Positions 7,539-15,784 of a DNA stretch of 54,880 bases are shown piece after piece (position 1 is the first letter of the stretch; every line of letters starts with the position of its first letter). This stretch comes from JAXGTO01 sp040774885 (GTDB taxonomy: Bacteria; Actinomycetota; Coriobacteriia; Coriobacteriales; Eggerthellaceae). Below the pieces are notes generated by a model. That model did no database searches. It was not told the DNA's origin and saw only the letters and a program-made list of their open reading frames with translations. The DNA lies in assembly GCA_040774885.1 (NCBI GenBank), contig JAXGTO010000014.1, forward strand, positions 1 through 54,880, written 5' to 3'. A program made the translations under genes and the position numbers.

Positions 7539-9011
7539 ATGCGAAACGCACCGCGAATGAGAGCGCGGGGAACACAGGTGCTCGGACTGTGCTTTTACTG
7601 GGCATGGGTGTACCTTTCGTTCAACACCACCACTTCGATGAATTGGGATATCGGGGGCAGCCATGCCTTGCTATGGGTGCACCTGACATCGACGTTCGTC
7701 GGCGCTGCCTCGTATTTGGCAGTCATCTTGTTTTCGCGCCGTGGTGCCCAGCTGCTCAAATCGCGTGCGGTGCTCTACGCTGCAGGAATCATCATGGCAG
7801 CAGGATCGGCGCTTTCTTCGACCTCCCAAATACTCGGGAACACGGGACTGGCCGTGGCCGGCGGAGCGCTCACGGGAATCTCGTCGTGCTGGGTGCTGCT
7901 GAAATGGGGTGCGCTCTATGGCGAATTCTCCGCACGCACCATCGTCATATCGACCGCTTGCTCGTTTTTCGCAGCCGGCCTCATCTATTACGGCGTGAGC
8001 TTCTTTTCCTTCGAAATCCGCAGCATCGTGGTGACGGTGCTTCCGCTTTGCGCAGTGTTCTTGTTCCCCGACCCAGGCAAAATGCTCAAATACTGGGGCG
8101 AAGAGGGAACGACGCGAACCGATGCCGACACCGTGAATGCCACCGACAGCGTAGATTCGAAGCAATCGGGCAGTCGGACCATCTTCCCCATCTCCAAGCT
8201 CCCCTGGCGCATCGGAGTGGGACTTTTCATAATCATGTTCGTTTACGGCGGCGTGCGGGTGCTGCTGGGAACGCTCGACACCACGGCCACCGATCAGTCG
8301 GGGCTCACCATCCTGACCGTCTCCATCGTTTGCATCATCGTGGCTATTTGGGGGCTGCTCTTCCAAGGGAATTACGCCAGCTTGGGCACGGTTTACAAAT
8401 TCGCTCTGCCGCTGCTGGCCACCACGCTGCTGATGATCATCATCTTCGGCCAAACCTATGCGCCCAGCCTTTCTCTGTTCGCCACTGCCTGCAACGTGAC
8501 CATCGAGATTCTCAGCTGGATTTTGCTGGCAGACTTGGCTCGCACGGGCAAAACGCCGGCATTCCTCACCTTCGCCGTGGGGCGCATGGGCGTGCAAGCC
8601 GGCATGGCTTGCGGACAAGCCGTCGGATGGATGTTCTTCGATTGGATGCAAATATTCGCCATCGTATCGATATTTGCATTGATGCTGGTGATGGGCTTCA
8701 TGTTCGAAGGAGACGACGGCGTGTTGGTGTTCGAAGCACCCACGGCCGATGAGCTCGATTCCCTGCCGGTAGATGCCGGAAGAAGCCTTGAGGACCATCT
8801 GAAGTCGATTGCCTCCGCGCATGAGCTCACTCCGCGCGAAACCGAGATTTTCGTACTGTGGGCCACCGGGCATGGATCGAAGTACATACAGGACCACTTC
8901 GTGATAAGCCCCGCCACCGTCAAAACGCACGTGCGCCACATCTACGAGAAGTGCGACGTTCATTCGCGCGCCGAGATCATCGCGCTGCTGGAGGACCGCC
9001 AACCTCGATAG
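7539..9011 (+). CDS. Membrane-integral LuxR-family transcriptional regulator (module 2)
   Basis: The 490-aa protein has a long hydrophobic N-terminal part with about 10-12 predicted helices and a C-terminal LuxR helix-turn-helix (LTPRETEIFVLWATGHGSKY, then SPATVKTHVRHIYEKCDV). It is divergent from the module 2 flavoprotein gene, a layout typical of a local regulator, and is a paralogue of the regulator at 2585. A GGGAGGA ribosome site precedes the ATG. Its 3' end faces rsmA with only 26 nt between the two stop codons and no clear terminator. The ligand is unknown; a compound reduced by the module 2 enzyme is the natural guess. Confidence 0.88.
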   Translation: MRNAPRMRARGTQVLGLCFYWAWVYLSFNTTTSMNWDIGGSHALLWVHLTSTFVGAASYLAVILFSRRGAQLLKSRAVLYAAGIIMAAGSALSSTSQILGNTGLAVAGGALTGISSCWVLLKWGALYGEFSARTIVISTACSFFAAGLIYYGVSFFSFEIRSIVVTVLPLCAVFLFPDPGKMLKYWGEEGTTRTDADTVNATDSVDSKQSGSRTIFPISKLPWRIGVGLFIIMFVYGGVRVLLGTLDTTATDQSGLTILTVSIVCIIVAIWGLLFQGNYASLGTVYKFALPLLATTLLMIIIFGQTYAPSLSLFATACNVTIEILSWILLADLARTGKTPAFLTFAVGRMGVQAGMACGQAVGWMFFDWMQIFAIVSIFALMLVMGFMFEGDDGVLVFEAPTADELDSLPVDAGRSLEDHLKSIASAHELTPRETEIFVLWATGHGSKYIQDHFVISPATVKTHVRHIYEKCDVHSRAEIIALLEDRQPR

Positions 9012-9037
9012 CGACTGCAGGACCCGCATAGACCTGC

Positions 9038-9919
9038 TCAGCCGGCAAGCCCTTCCCAAGCGCATCCCAGGCGCTTGAATGCGTCGAGGTCGAGGGATTC
9101 ACCACGGACCGACGGATCGATGCCGGCGACGCTGAACGCCTGAGGCAGCCGTTCTATCAGTTCGAGCCCATCGGCACGGCCGTTGAAAAACATCTTGCAG
9201 GAATTGGAAATGGTCTTGCGACGATTGGCGAAAGCGGCATCGGCCATAAAGGCGCTTGCCGAACGCTGAGCGGGCGTCAACGCATCAGCTTCCGTGCGAT
9301 CGAGCCGCAATACCGCACTGTCGACGCGCGGCGGCGGATAGAAGTTGCCCGGAGACACCTTGAAACGGCCCATCGGTTCTGCGAATAAGCGCAGCTTGAC
9401 CGTGTAAGCACCGTAATTCTTGGTACCCGGCTGCGCTGCCATGCGGTCGGCAACCTCGGATTGCACCATCACCGTGGCGCTGCGCAAGCTGTCGAAACGT
9501 TCGAAATAATCGAGCACCAACGTAGCAGCGACGGCGTAGGGAAGATTCGCTATGAACAAATCGGGCGAAAACGGCAGGTCGTCTTTCTGCAGCTGAAGCG
9601 CATCTTTTGAAATGAGCGTGAAGCGATCGGCCCAAGGAGCGCACGTTTCGGCCAGCACAGCAGGCAAATCGCGATCGCGTTCCACCGAAACCACGCGGGA
9701 TGCCTTCTGCAGCAGCGCCGTGGTAAGCGTGCCGATGCCCGGCCCCACTTCCAAAACATCGTCTTCTGCCTGGACCCCTGACAACTCGCAGATATGACGA
9801 ATGACGTTATCACTGATGAGGAAGTTCTGACCCAACGCCTTCTTGGTAGCCAGGCCATGCGCCTCAAGCACATCGCGTGTTGCCGTGGGACTGGCCAACG
9901 GAGAAAGCCGCTCGCCCAT
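9038..9919 (-). CDS. rsmA: 16S rRNA (adenine1518/1519-N6)-dimethyltransferase
   Basis: The 293-aa protein is RsmA (KsgA), which dimethylates two adjacent adenosines in the 3' hairpin of 16S rRNA using SAM. Visible signatures are KKALGQNFL (26-34), the SAM-binding LEVGPGIGT (56-64) and the catalytic NLPY (125-128). Length is normal for the family. It starts 1 nt after the stop of the upstream flavoprotein-like gene and so belongs to the metG-tatD run. In many Gram-positive bacteria veg follows it directly; here a redox module intervenes. Confidence 0.96.
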   Translation of the reverse strand: MGERLSPLASPTATRDVLEAHGLATKKALGQNFLISDNVIRHICELSGVQAEDDVLEVGPGIGTLTTALLQKASRVVSVERDRDLPAVLAETCAPWADRFTLISKDALQLQKDDLPFSPDLFIANLPYAVAATLVLDYFERFDSLRSATVMVQSEVADRMAAQPGTKNYGAYTVKLRLFAEPMGRFKVSPGNFYPPPRVDSAVLRLDRTEADALTPAQRSASAFMADAAFANRRKTISNSCKMFFNGRADGLELIERLPQAFSVAGIDPSVRGESLDLDAFKRLGCAWEGLAG

Positions 9920-9920
9920 G

Positions 9921-10451
9921 CTAGCGCTCCGAAGCCTTCAACAAGGCCGCAGCCGCTTGCTTGGAGTCCAACCCCAAGCCGTCGACCACGTCTTGCAAAG
10001 CGAAGCCCGCAACGTTCAGCGCCGATTTGCAGCTGACCGTCAGCGGATCGAACCCCCACGGGTCACCGCCTTCGCGCATGACCAGCAAATGAGCCGGGCG
10101 CTTCGGCTTGCTGCGCGTGTCCTTCCAATAATGGGGCTGCAGGCGATCGAGCACGGCCTTGAACTGGCTGGGGGCTCCGGAAAAGAACACCGGGCATACC
10201 ACATACAGCTCGGAACAGGAGTTGATCTCGAACATCACGTTGCCCATGTCATCGCGCATGAAGCATTGTCCCGTCTGACGGCATTGCTCGCAGCCGATGC
10301 AACCAGACATACGCAGGTCGCTTACGCGCAAAGCCGTGGTCTTCATGCCGTCGTCCCTTTTGGCAAAGGCCGCACGCAAAGCCAAAACGGTCTGATCGCA
10401 TAGCCCACCGGAATGAGGACTGCCGCACAAAATCAAGCGTTTCTTTGCCAT
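9921..10451 (-). CDS. NAD(P)H-dependent flavin reductase-like / iron-sulfur flavoprotein family
   Basis: The 176-aa protein has a flavodoxin-like fold of the NADPH-dependent FMN reductase family. It begins LILCGSPHSGG, a phosphate-binding loop for FMN, and carries a cysteine cluster GCIGCEQCRQTGQC at about residues 50-63 that resembles the cluster-binding motif of iron-sulfur flavoproteins. A VVCPVFFSGAPSQFK segment matches the family's second FMN loop. It overlaps the end of tatD by 19 nt and sits in the slot that holds the rnmV maturase gene in Bacillus. Its redox partner is unknown. Confidence 0.8.
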   Translation of the reverse strand: MAKKRLILCGSPHSGGLCDQTVLALRAAFAKRDDGMKTTALRVSDLRMSGCIGCEQCRQTGQCFMRDDMGNVMFEINSCSELYVVCPVFFSGAPSQFKAVLDRLQPHYWKDTRSKPKRPAHLLVMREGGDPWGFDPLTVSCKSALNVAGFALQDVVDGLGLDSKQAAAALLKASER

Positions 10452-11353
10452 GGAGTAGGCTCCCTTTCCAAAAGCGAGGCGGCATTGGCACGCAGTTGAG
10501 CCAAGAACAGCCTTCGTTGCTCACCTGAAGCGACGCCGCGCACTTCCGCCAATTTTGCGGCGGTGAACAGCACGTGCGCCGGCTCACATTCAACGCCGCG
10601 CATGGGCGCAGGGGTCATGTACGGGCAATCGGTTTCGGTTAAAAGCCGGTTATCGGGAATCATGGGAACCGCCTGGCGCAGGGTGTCGAAACTGCCGAAG
10701 GTGACCGGGCCGCCGATGGCGATGAAGCAATCCTCTTCGAGCCATGGCTCCAAATCATCGGGCCCCAAGTTGAAGCAATGCAAAATAGTGCCCGCAACGG
10801 GGAATCCCTGCTCGCGCAAGATGGCCAATCCGTCGGGATGAGCTTCCCGCATGTGCAGGCTCAGCGGCAGACCCGTTTCGTGGGCCAATGCCACCTGGCG
10901 AGCGAATACTTCTCGCTGCACATCGCGCGGAGAAAAATCATAGTGGTAGTCGAGCCCGACCTCGCCCAGCACCGCAGTGCGGGAATCAGTCAGAAGGCTT
11001 CGCAAATCGGCTTCGATGGCAGGGCTCCACTTCTTGGAATCATGCGGATGCACGCCTGCGGCCAAACGGACGGCGGGAACCTGCGCATCGATGCCGGCGG
11101 CTTCCAGCATTGCAGCGGCATCGGCGCACCACATCGGAGTATCGCGATAGGTTTCACGTGCGGCATCCGAAGCTTCCGTCATGCTGCAGATGAGTCCTAC
11201 CCCCAACGCACCGGCGCGGGCCAGAGCATACGCGGGGTCTTCGAGCATGTCGATGTGGGCGTGCGTGTCGGCAACCGAACCTTCGAGTACCGGGGCATCG
11301 ACAGGCTTGGCTTCGCCGTTTTTCTTGGGTTTCTTGTAGAACCGCAGGTCCAT
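10433..11353 (-). CDS. tatD: TatD family metal-dependent hydrolase (DNase)
   Basis: The 306-aa protein is a TatD-type TIM-barrel metallohydrolase, a family with 3'-5' DNase activity. Metal ligands and signatures are visible in order: ADTHAHID (HxH), GVHPHDS, VLGEVGLDYHYD (Glu ligand), SLHMREAHP, ILHCFN and TETDCPYMTP. The ATG at 11353 follows the metG stop by 1 nt (TAG C ATG), and the residues ahead of the first strand (KKPKKNGEAKP) form a short basic extension. Translational coupling to metG is likely, as in many Gram-positive bacteria. Confidence 0.93.
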   Translation of the reverse strand: MDLRFYKKPKKNGEAKPVDAPVLEGSVADTHAHIDMLEDPAYALARAGALGVGLICSMTEASDAARETYRDTPMWCADAAAMLEAAGIDAQVPAVRLAAGVHPHDSKKWSPAIEADLRSLLTDSRTAVLGEVGLDYHYDFSPRDVQREVFARQVALAHETGLPLSLHMREAHPDGLAILREQGFPVAGTILHCFNLGPDDLEPWLEEDCFIAIGGPVTFGSFDTLRQAVPMIPDNRLLTETDCPYMTPAPMRGVECEPAHVLFTAAKLAEVRGVASGEQRRLFLAQLRANAASLLEREPTPWQRNA

Positions 11354-11354
11354 G

Positions 11355-12935
11355 CTATCCCAGGTCGATATCGACGGCATCCACGTCCAGGCGTGGGAAA
11401 AGAGGATCGCCCTTTTCGACCGCATTGCCCACGGGCAGACCGCCCCACGCCGCCGCCGATCGAATATCATCGATAGCGGTGATATCGCCCAAGCTCAGGC
11501 GACGGAATGCCTCGGCAGACGTTTGAGGCATGAAAGGAGCCAGATACAACGCGATGATGCGGCAGGCCTCCAGCGCGTTGTAGATGACCGCGCACAGCTG
11601 GTCATGCGTCTCTTCGCTTTTTGCCAAATTCCATGGCGCGGAATCTTCCACATAGTGGTTGGCAGCTCCGGCCAGTTCTTGCACGGCCGCCACCGCCCCG
11701 GTGAAGTCGACCTGCTCCATGCAGGCGTCGTAGGTTTCGAAGAGCCCGTCGGCGATGGCGCGCAGCGGGTTGTCTTCGGCGCCGGCGGGCGGCTGAGGCA
11801 CCGCGCCGTCGAAGTACTTGCCGCACATGTTGAACACGCGGCTGACCAAATTTCCCCAGGTGTTTGCCAAATCGGCGTTGTACACCTGCACCATGCGCTC
11901 CATGCTGATGGAGCCATCGCTTCCGAACTGGACGTCGCTCATGAAGTAGTAGCGGTACGCATCCACACCGAAGATCTTGATCAAGTCGGCGGGCATGACG
12001 CCGTTGCCCTTGCTCTTGGACATCTTTTCGCCCTTGGTAAGCAAGAAGCCGTGCCCGAACACGGTATGGGTAATGGGCAGCCCGGCGGCCATGAGCATGG
12101 CCGGCCAGATGACGCAGTGAAAGCGGATGATGTCTTTGCCCACGAAATGGTATTGCATGGGCCAGCGGTGCTCGAATTCGCCTGCACGATCGGGGTCGGC
12201 ATAACCGATGCCCGTCAGATAGCACAGAAGCGCATCGGCCCACACGTAGGCCACGTGCCCGGTGTCGAACGGCAGCGGCACGCCCCAATCGAAGGTGGAG
12301 CGGCTGATGGAAAGGTCCTTGAGTCCGCGGCTCACGAAGCTCACCACTTCGTTGCGACGCGTTTCGGGACGAATGAAATCAGGGTTCTCATCATAGAAGG
12401 CAAGCAGCTTGTCCTGGAAATCCGACAGCTTGAAAAACCAGTTCTCTTCCCCGCCGGCCTTCTGAACCGGACGCTTGCAATCCGGGCATACGAACACGCC
12501 GTCATCGTTTTTCTCAAGGTCGCTTTCGGCGTAGTAGGTCTCTTCATGCACGCAGTACCAGCCCTCGTAGCTGCCCTTGTACAGAAAGCCCTTGTCGAAG
12601 AGGTCTTGCCAGAATTTCTGAACGGTGCGCGTATGGCGCGGTTCGGTGGATCGCACGAAGTCGGTGTAGGTGATGCCCAGCTGTTCCCACGCATCGCGAA
12701 ATGCCGGCTCCATGGAATCGCACCAAGCCTGGGGCGTCATGCCCTTGGCGACGGCGGTGTCGGCCACTTTCTGGCCGTGCTCGTCCATGCCGGTTACGAA
12801 GGCTACATCGCAGCCGTTCATGCGCTGGTAGCGCGCAACGGTATCAGCCGCCACCGTGGTGTATGCGGTGCCCAGATGAGGTGCGGCATTGACGTAGTAG
12901 ATGGGCGTGGTGAAAGAATAGCTGGGTTTGGACAT
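11355..12935 (-). CDS. metG: Methionyl-tRNA synthetase
   Basis: The 526-aa class I synthetase charges tRNA-Met. The HIGH-type signature is AAPHLGTAYTT near residue 17, and the KMSKSKGN loop is clear. The zinc-knuckle region includes WYCVHEETYY and VCPDC. The protein ends after the anticodon-binding helical domain and lacks the C-terminal EMAP-like tRNA-binding domain found in longer MetG forms. It leads the tatD - flavin reductase - rsmA run, and a strong hairpin 108 nt upstream separates it from module 3. The ribosome site is weak. Confidence 0.96.
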   Translation of the reverse strand: MSKPSYSFTTPIYYVNAAPHLGTAYTTVAADTVARYQRMNGCDVAFVTGMDEHGQKVADTAVAKGMTPQAWCDSMEPAFRDAWEQLGITYTDFVRSTEPRHTRTVQKFWQDLFDKGFLYKGSYEGWYCVHEETYYAESDLEKNDDGVFVCPDCKRPVQKAGGEENWFFKLSDFQDKLLAFYDENPDFIRPETRRNEVVSFVSRGLKDLSISRSTFDWGVPLPFDTGHVAYVWADALLCYLTGIGYADPDRAGEFEHRWPMQYHFVGKDIIRFHCVIWPAMLMAAGLPITHTVFGHGFLLTKGEKMSKSKGNGVMPADLIKIFGVDAYRYYFMSDVQFGSDGSISMERMVQVYNADLANTWGNLVSRVFNMCGKYFDGAVPQPPAGAEDNPLRAIADGLFETYDACMEQVDFTGAVAAVQELAGAANHYVEDSAPWNLAKSEETHDQLCAVIYNALEACRIIALYLAPFMPQTSAEAFRRLSLGDITAIDDIRSAAAWGGLPVGNAVEKGDPLFPRLDVDAVDIDLG

Positions 12936-13042
12936 ATGGGTTCTCGCTTTCCGGCAGCGCAGCGGATGATGCCGCAGTGCCGTTAGGGGTATCAGACGCC
13001 CTGTTGCTCATCGAAGGCGCAACTGCATATTGTAGCAGGAAC

Positions 13043-13073
13043 GGCCCCGCATCCGTGAGGAAGATGCGGGGCC
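13043..13073. terminator. Strong hairpin between cytochrome 3 and metG
   Basis: GGCCCCGCATC and GATGCGGGGCC form a perfect 11-bp stem with a 9-nt loop, 34 nt after the cytochrome 3 stop on the minus strand. The following minus-strand sequence (GTTCCTGCTACAAT) is only weakly T-rich, and TACAAT at 13034-13029 could be a -10 box for metG. Confidence 0.75.
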
Positions 13074-13106
13074 TGGGAGGGGGGGTACGGCGCTGTTGGG
13101 AAGGAC

Positions 13107-13784
13107 TCAGCCTTGAGAAGAAATCGCCGAGTCTTGGAATGAGAAGCCGACATCGCGTTCATCAAGCACATCTCCCCATCCATCGGGGGTGCCCAAATCA
13201 TGGCAGCTGTTGCAGTAGAGAGTAGAGGTGCCATGCATGCTATGGCAGTCGCCGCATTCCAACGTGCCGTTATGTGATTCGTGCGGGTTGTAGCCGACGT
13301 TGCCGTTGTAATCCGCTGTAGCGGCAACGATATCGTCCTTGTTATGGCACTGCAGGCAAAAGTCGGTAGTGGCAATATGGACGCTGTCGTCGACGATATA
13401 TCCGTTTTCATCGGTGGTGTAGCCGCCCGAGACCCAAGCGGTGGCTTCGCCCACTTGTTCGTCTATCTTTGCCTCGTGACATTGCAGGCAGGTGAGCCCA
13501 CTGTCGGCATGGGCCGTCACCAAACACGTGCTGTCGCCCGAATAGTAGCTCTCTACATATGTATCCATCGGGTCATGGCAAATGGCATTACAGAAGCTGG
13601 GCTGATCATGCCAGATCATGCCTCCGATGCCGGCAACAACAGCTACCACGGCTATCACTCCCACCACGATGGGCCAACGCTTGCGTTTCTTCTTGGCAGC
13701 GGGAACAGTGGTTTGCGACTCCGTCTCGTTGTCCGCAACAACCTGATCCGTTGTTTCGGGGGCGCCTTCGTTCTTGTTTTCCAT
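13107..13784 (-). CDS. Membrane-anchored pentaheme cytochrome c, NapC/NirT/NrfH-like (module 3)
   Basis: The 225-aa product has an acidic then basic cytoplasmic lead, one anchor helix (about 37-58) and heme motifs CNAICH (65-70, CX3CH), CLQCH (99-103), CLQCH (143-147), CGDCH (177-181) and CNSCH (191-195). Unlike the other two cytochromes, its third motif is canonical CX2CH; the odd CX3CH first motif is kept. An extra Cys (87) is present. It lies 24 nt after the FMN_bind flavoprotein gene, has an AAGGAG ribosome site, and presumably feeds that enzyme with electrons. It is the most divergent of the three. Confidence 0.88.
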   Translation of the reverse strand: MENKNEGAPETTDQVVADNETESQTTVPAAKKKRKRWPIVVGVIAVVAVVAGIGGMIWHDQPSFCNAICHDPMDTYVESYYSGDSTCLVTAHADSGLTCLQCHEAKIDEQVGEATAWVSGGYTTDENGYIVDDSVHIATTDFCLQCHNKDDIVAATADYNGNVGYNPHESHNGTLECGDCHSMHGTSTLYCNSCHDLGTPDGWGDVLDERDVGFSFQDSAISSQG

Positions 13785-13808
13785 GATCTAACTCCTTTCT
13801 TTATAGAA

Positions 13809-15710
13809 TTACAGCCCGGCCTGGGAACGCGCATCCTTCACGGCATTGATGATGCCGTAGCTGGTTCGCGTGGCGCCCGACACGGTGTCCACATCCACGC
13901 TCTGGCTTTCCAAGATCTTTTGCGGAATCTGGCTGATGGCTTTGGTGCAGATATCGGGCGTATCGGTATAACAGAGCACTTCGATGTCGCTCATCTTCGA
14001 GCCATCCATCGTCAAGCGGATATCGATTTGGCTGATTCCGTAGCCGGAACCCAGATACTGGTTGGCACCGGCCGTGAATTCCGTGAGTTGATCGGTATTC
14101 ACGTACGTCTTGGGCTGTTTGACCGTGGTGAAGGTGAGGGGCGAGGCCGTGCTCTCGGCTCCAAGCAAAGTGCGGATGGCATCCTGGCCCGTGATGATGC
14201 ACTCGGCAATATTTCCGGCGCCTTGGTATAAAGCCGAATAAAATGATCCAAGTTCACCGGCCGAATACAGGTTGGGGATGGGATTGCGATCGACGTCGAG
14301 AACCTGGCACTGCAGATCGCGCGCGGGACCGCCCTGCGTGTTGATAAGAGCCGGAGTGATAGGCATGGCGTAATACGGGCCATCGCCGATGGCATGCAGG
14401 TATTGCGCAGGACGCCCCAAAGGATCGCTGCCCGCAGCGCATGCCGCATTGTATTCATCGACACCGCCTTGAAGCCCATCTGCGGAAAGACCGATCTTGC
14501 CAGCCAATTCGGCCAGCGTATCGCCCTTGATGACCCAGCCCTTCTCGATTTCGTCCACCATACCGGGGCTCCACGTGCGGTAGAGCGGCTTGACCAGGCG
14601 GCTGGCCTCATCGAGTATCACGTAGGCTGGAAGGCTGGTTGGCACACGGATGTAGAGCCCATGGAACTTGACATGTCCATGCTTGAGATTGGTGGTCTCG
14701 GCCACAAACCTCGTGCCGTCGGCACCCACGATGATCGCGCCCAGGTCCTTCAGCGTGGAATAAGACAGCGTACCCATGATCTGACGGAACGGAATGTGGG
14801 TTTCAGGATTCTGGAACTCGAAGAACGGGCCCGACGTAGCGCTCATATGCCACAGGTCGGCACCGACCTTCTGCGCCATCTTGATACCGTCGCCGGTATT
14901 GAACTGAGAACCCAGCGGAATGCAGTACGGCAACTGGATGAAATCCTCGATCATCTCATTGTTGTTCTCGAATCCGCCACAGGCCAGCACGATGCCCTTG
15001 GTGGCGCGGATATTGAGTTCCTTGTCGAACTTTTTGACCTTCACGCCCAAAATGGACTTGGACACCGGGTCCTGATGAAGTTCTTCGGCCGGGCAGCTGT
15101 TCCACACATCGATGGCGCCGCTTTTGCGCAGGTCTTCGATATTTCGGCGCATAACCGGCCAGAAGACACCCTGGAATTCCTTGTCGTTGTAGTTTTTGAT
15201 GGCAACATCGGAATTGATGAATTCTGGGAATTCGGGGTCGACCTTCGGGTTATCGACGTAGCCACCATGAGCGGCAAACCACTCCGTGGTCTTGGTGTAA
15301 CCATCGACCAAGTAATCGATGATGTCATCGGACATATTGTCCGTGTACAACCCGCGGACCTCTTTCATGTACGTGATCATCTTGTCGCGGTCGGCTATCT
15401 CCGTGCGCAAAAATCGTTGGCTGCAAAAACGGCTGTTGCCGCCTTCACATCCAGCAGGCGCTTTTTCAACCAACAGCGTCTTGAGATTGTTTTCCGCCGC
15501 AGTGATGGCGGCAGCGGCTCCAGCACCGCCGTAACCGATGATGACCACATCATATTCGCAGTTCCAGGCAATGGTGTCTGCGAATGTCTGCGCTCCCGAC
15601 GAACAGCCCGTGAGCATGCTGGCTCCGCCCGTCACGGCACCTGCCGCACCAACGGTGGCGAGCCCCAAGGCCGCCGTCCGCATGAACGAACGTCTTGATA
15701 CTGGTTCCAT
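13809..15710 (-). CDS. Tat-exported flavoprotein reductase with C-terminal FMN-binding domain (module 3)
   Basis: The 633-aa product starts with a twin-arginine signal (SRRSF, residues 5-9) and a possible lipobox at Cys36 (LTGC). The FAD Rossmann motif follows at about 59-64 (GYGGAG). The GLY-type segment near residue 485 reads NLYSAGELGS, preceded by NTQGG in place of HTMGG and followed by YQGAGN. The last 100 residues form an FMN_bind domain with DTVSGATRTS at about 608-617; in this family the Thr of SGAT carries covalent FMN attached by ApbE. The domain is C-terminal here, whereas many urocanate-reductase relatives carry it at the N-terminus. The start at 15710 has GAAGGGGG upstream. A sensor kinase gene precedes it by 74 nt. 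Confidence 0.87.
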   Translation of the reverse strand: MEPVSRRSFMRTAALGLATVGAAGAVTGGASMLTGCSSGAQTFADTIAWNCEYDVVIIGYGGAGAAAAITAAENNLKTLLVEKAPAGCEGGNSRFCSQRFLRTEIADRDKMITYMKEVRGLYTDNMSDDIIDYLVDGYTKTTEWFAAHGGYVDNPKVDPEFPEFINSDVAIKNYNDKEFQGVFWPVMRRNIEDLRKSGAIDVWNSCPAEELHQDPVSKSILGVKVKKFDKELNIRATKGIVLACGGFENNNEMIEDFIQLPYCIPLGSQFNTGDGIKMAQKVGADLWHMSATSGPFFEFQNPETHIPFRQIMGTLSYSTLKDLGAIIVGADGTRFVAETTNLKHGHVKFHGLYIRVPTSLPAYVILDEASRLVKPLYRTWSPGMVDEIEKGWVIKGDTLAELAGKIGLSADGLQGGVDEYNAACAAGSDPLGRPAQYLHAIGDGPYYAMPITPALINTQGGPARDLQCQVLDVDRNPIPNLYSAGELGSFYSALYQGAGNIAECIITGQDAIRTLLGAESTASPLTFTTVKQPKTYVNTDQLTEFTAGANQYLGSGYGISQIDIRLTMDGSKMSDIEVLCYTDTPDICTKAISQIPQKILESQSVDVDTVSGATRTSYGIINAVKDARSQAGL

Positions 15711-15784
15711 GATGTCCCCCTTCAAGGTGAAATCCTTATGGGAACAGCGTATGAAACCTATCGAAACACCACCTGACGCGCTTC

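Noticed and set aside
12936..13042. T-box or SAM riboswitch upstream of metG
   Set aside because: The space is about 100 nt and contains no recognisable T-box or SAM motif.
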